In this document: positions 63,171 through 64,000 of the stretch, piece by piece
How positions within the stretch are numbered: the stretch's first letter is position 1
Layout of the letters: each line of letters starts with the position of its first letter
Source of the DNA: an uncultured Pirellulaceae bacterium
Lineage (GTDB): Bacteria > Planctomycetota > Planctomycetia > Pirellulales > Pirellulaceae
DNA length: 64,000 bases
Assembly: GCA_938083195.1 (NCBI GenBank)
Contig: CALKCK010000016.1
Span: 1-64,000 of the forward strand
Direction: 5' to 3'
Translations under genes and position numbers: made by a program
Notes under the pieces: model-generated
What the model saw: the letters and a program-made list of their open reading frames with translations, nothing else
Told to the model about the DNA's origin: nothing
Database searches by the model: none

Positions 63171-64000
63171 TTGTTAAATGCCATCATCCAACTTGCACTG
63201 CGTCGGCGGGCCCTTGTTTTGTGCCTTGCCATGGCTGCAATTATCACCGGATTGATGGCGATTGAAAAACTTCCTATCGACGTCCTGCCTGATCTCACGC
63301 GCCCCCGGGTGACCATCATCACAGAATGTCCCGGCATGGCTCCAGAAGAAGTAGAGCGCCAGGTCACTATTCCACTTGAATCAACCGTCAGTGGAGCCGC
63401 AGGCATTATTGCCGTGCGAAGCAAATCGGATGTTGGGCTGTCCGTGATCAACGTTGAATTCGACTGGGGAACCGACATTTATCGATCCCGGCAGATTGTC
63501 ACCGAAAGAATCTCGCTGGCCGAGGTCGACTTACCACCCGGTGTTCAACCGCGACTTGGACCGCTCTCCTCGCTGCTCGGCCAAATCATGTTGATCGGTA
63601 TGTGGAGCGACACCAACTCCACAGAGCCAATGGAAATTCGCACCCTCGCGGATTGGATCGTTAAAAAACGCCTGCAACAAATTAATGGCATCTCCGAAGT
63701 GATTACGATGGGGGGAGGTCGAAAACAGTACCACGTTCTAGTCGAACTCCACGAACTTCATAAATATGAAGTCACGCTTGCTGACATACAAACAGCATTG
63801 GAATCCAGCAACCTCAATGTTAACGGCGGTTACGTCGACCGGAACGCTCAAGAGTTTCTAGTGCGAGGAATTGGCAGAGTCGATTCAGTTGAACAATTAA
63901 AAAAAATCGTCGTTCGGGCTGATAGCAAGCGAGCAGTTTTACTTGAAAACGTAGCCAAAATTGAACCCGTTGCTCAAGCCAAACGCGGTGATTCTTCGAT
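63171..64000 (+). CDS. CusA/CzcA-like RND metal efflux pump (3' partial)
   Basis: The frame is open to the right edge, giving the first 276 residues or so of a protein usually about 1000-1100 long. The start is TTG at 63171 (LLNAIIQLALRRR read from Met), matching the family N-terminus; there is no in-frame ATG until well inside the first membrane helix. Seen are that helix (about 14-32), LPIDVLPDLTRPRVTI, APEEVERQVTIPLE and NVEFDWGTDIYRSRQ, all typical of heavy-metal RND pumps. It exports metal ions or similar using the proton gradient. Third gene of the operon. Confidence 0.93.
   Translation, partial: MLNAIIQLALRRRALVLCLAMAAIITGLMAIEKLPIDVLPDLTRPRVTIITECPGMAPEEVERQVTIPLESTVSGAAGIIAVRSKSDVGLSVINVEFDWGTDIYRSRQIVTERISLAEVDLPPGVQPRLGPLSSLLGQIMLIGMWSDTNSTEPMEIRTLADWIVKKRLQQINGISEVITMGGGRKQYHVLVELHELHKYEVTLADIQTALESSNLNVNGGYVDRNAQEFLVRGIGRVDSVEQLKKIVVRADSKRAVLLENVAKIEPVAQAKRGDSS

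Overview
The window looks like the chromosome of a marine-type planctomycete (Planctomycetota, probably Pirellulales). This is inferred from gene content, not from a marker gene: formylglycine-type sulfatases, a Gfo/Idh/MocA oxidoreductase with a twin-arginine-like leader, a DUF1844 protein beside CTP synthase, a MoxR/DUF58/BatA/DUF4159 cluster, TadE-type proteins, a B-type succinate dehydrogenase, many TPR proteins, a Kdo pathway enzyme (so a Gram-negative envelope), and frequent TTG/GTG starts. No rRNA, tRNA, CRISPR array, prophage or insertion sequence was seen. The one RNA gene is tmRNA.

Layout. 1-3.3 kb: the 3' part of a GC-richer gene fusing a GH99-like barrel to a sulfatase, a decayed copy of its linker, a bidirectional terminator, and ssrA. 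3.5-6.4 kb: ilvD and a TIM-barrel isomerase-like gene. 7.3-10.2 kb: a TPR protein and a Wza-like polysaccharide export protein. 10.5-16.3 kb: a LysR regulator, a membrane-anchored thioredoxin fold without its cysteines, DUF1844, pyrG and kdsB. 16.8-20.3 kb: sdhCAB. 20.4-25.6 kb: minus-strand genes for a HAD hydrolase, a lipoprotein, a pterin dehydratase, an HD hydrolase and a TPR protein. 26.2-30.2 kb: a K+-dependent membrane pyrophosphatase and a glycine-rich secreted protein. 30.4-32.5 kb: epmA, an ACT protein and an SRAP (YedK) protein. 32.5-38.2 kb: a sulfatase, an oxidoreductase and an S9 peptidase carrying a VHL-like domain.

38.2-53.2 kb is the most striking region: eight tightly packed minus-strand genes. 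In transcription order they are a TPR metallopeptidase, DUF4159, MoxR ATPase, DUF58, a BatA-like vWA protein, a 1242-residue Q-rich coiled-coil membrane protein, a second vWA membrane protein, and a secreted caspase/legumain-fold protein. Four junctions are ATGA or TAATG overlaps, so the set is probably made together. It resembles MoxR/vWA envelope chaperone systems with a protease at each end.

53.5-64 kb: a conserved unknown, an AAA_32 Lon-like protease, a small TadE-TadE-TadG/vWA group, and a metal-type RND efflux operon (TolC-like, CusB-like, CusA-like) running off the right edge.

A recurrent feature is short exact tandem duplications (units of about 13-16 bp, two copies) in gaps between genes. 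Most assignments rest on motifs and protein shape read by eye; no database search was possible.
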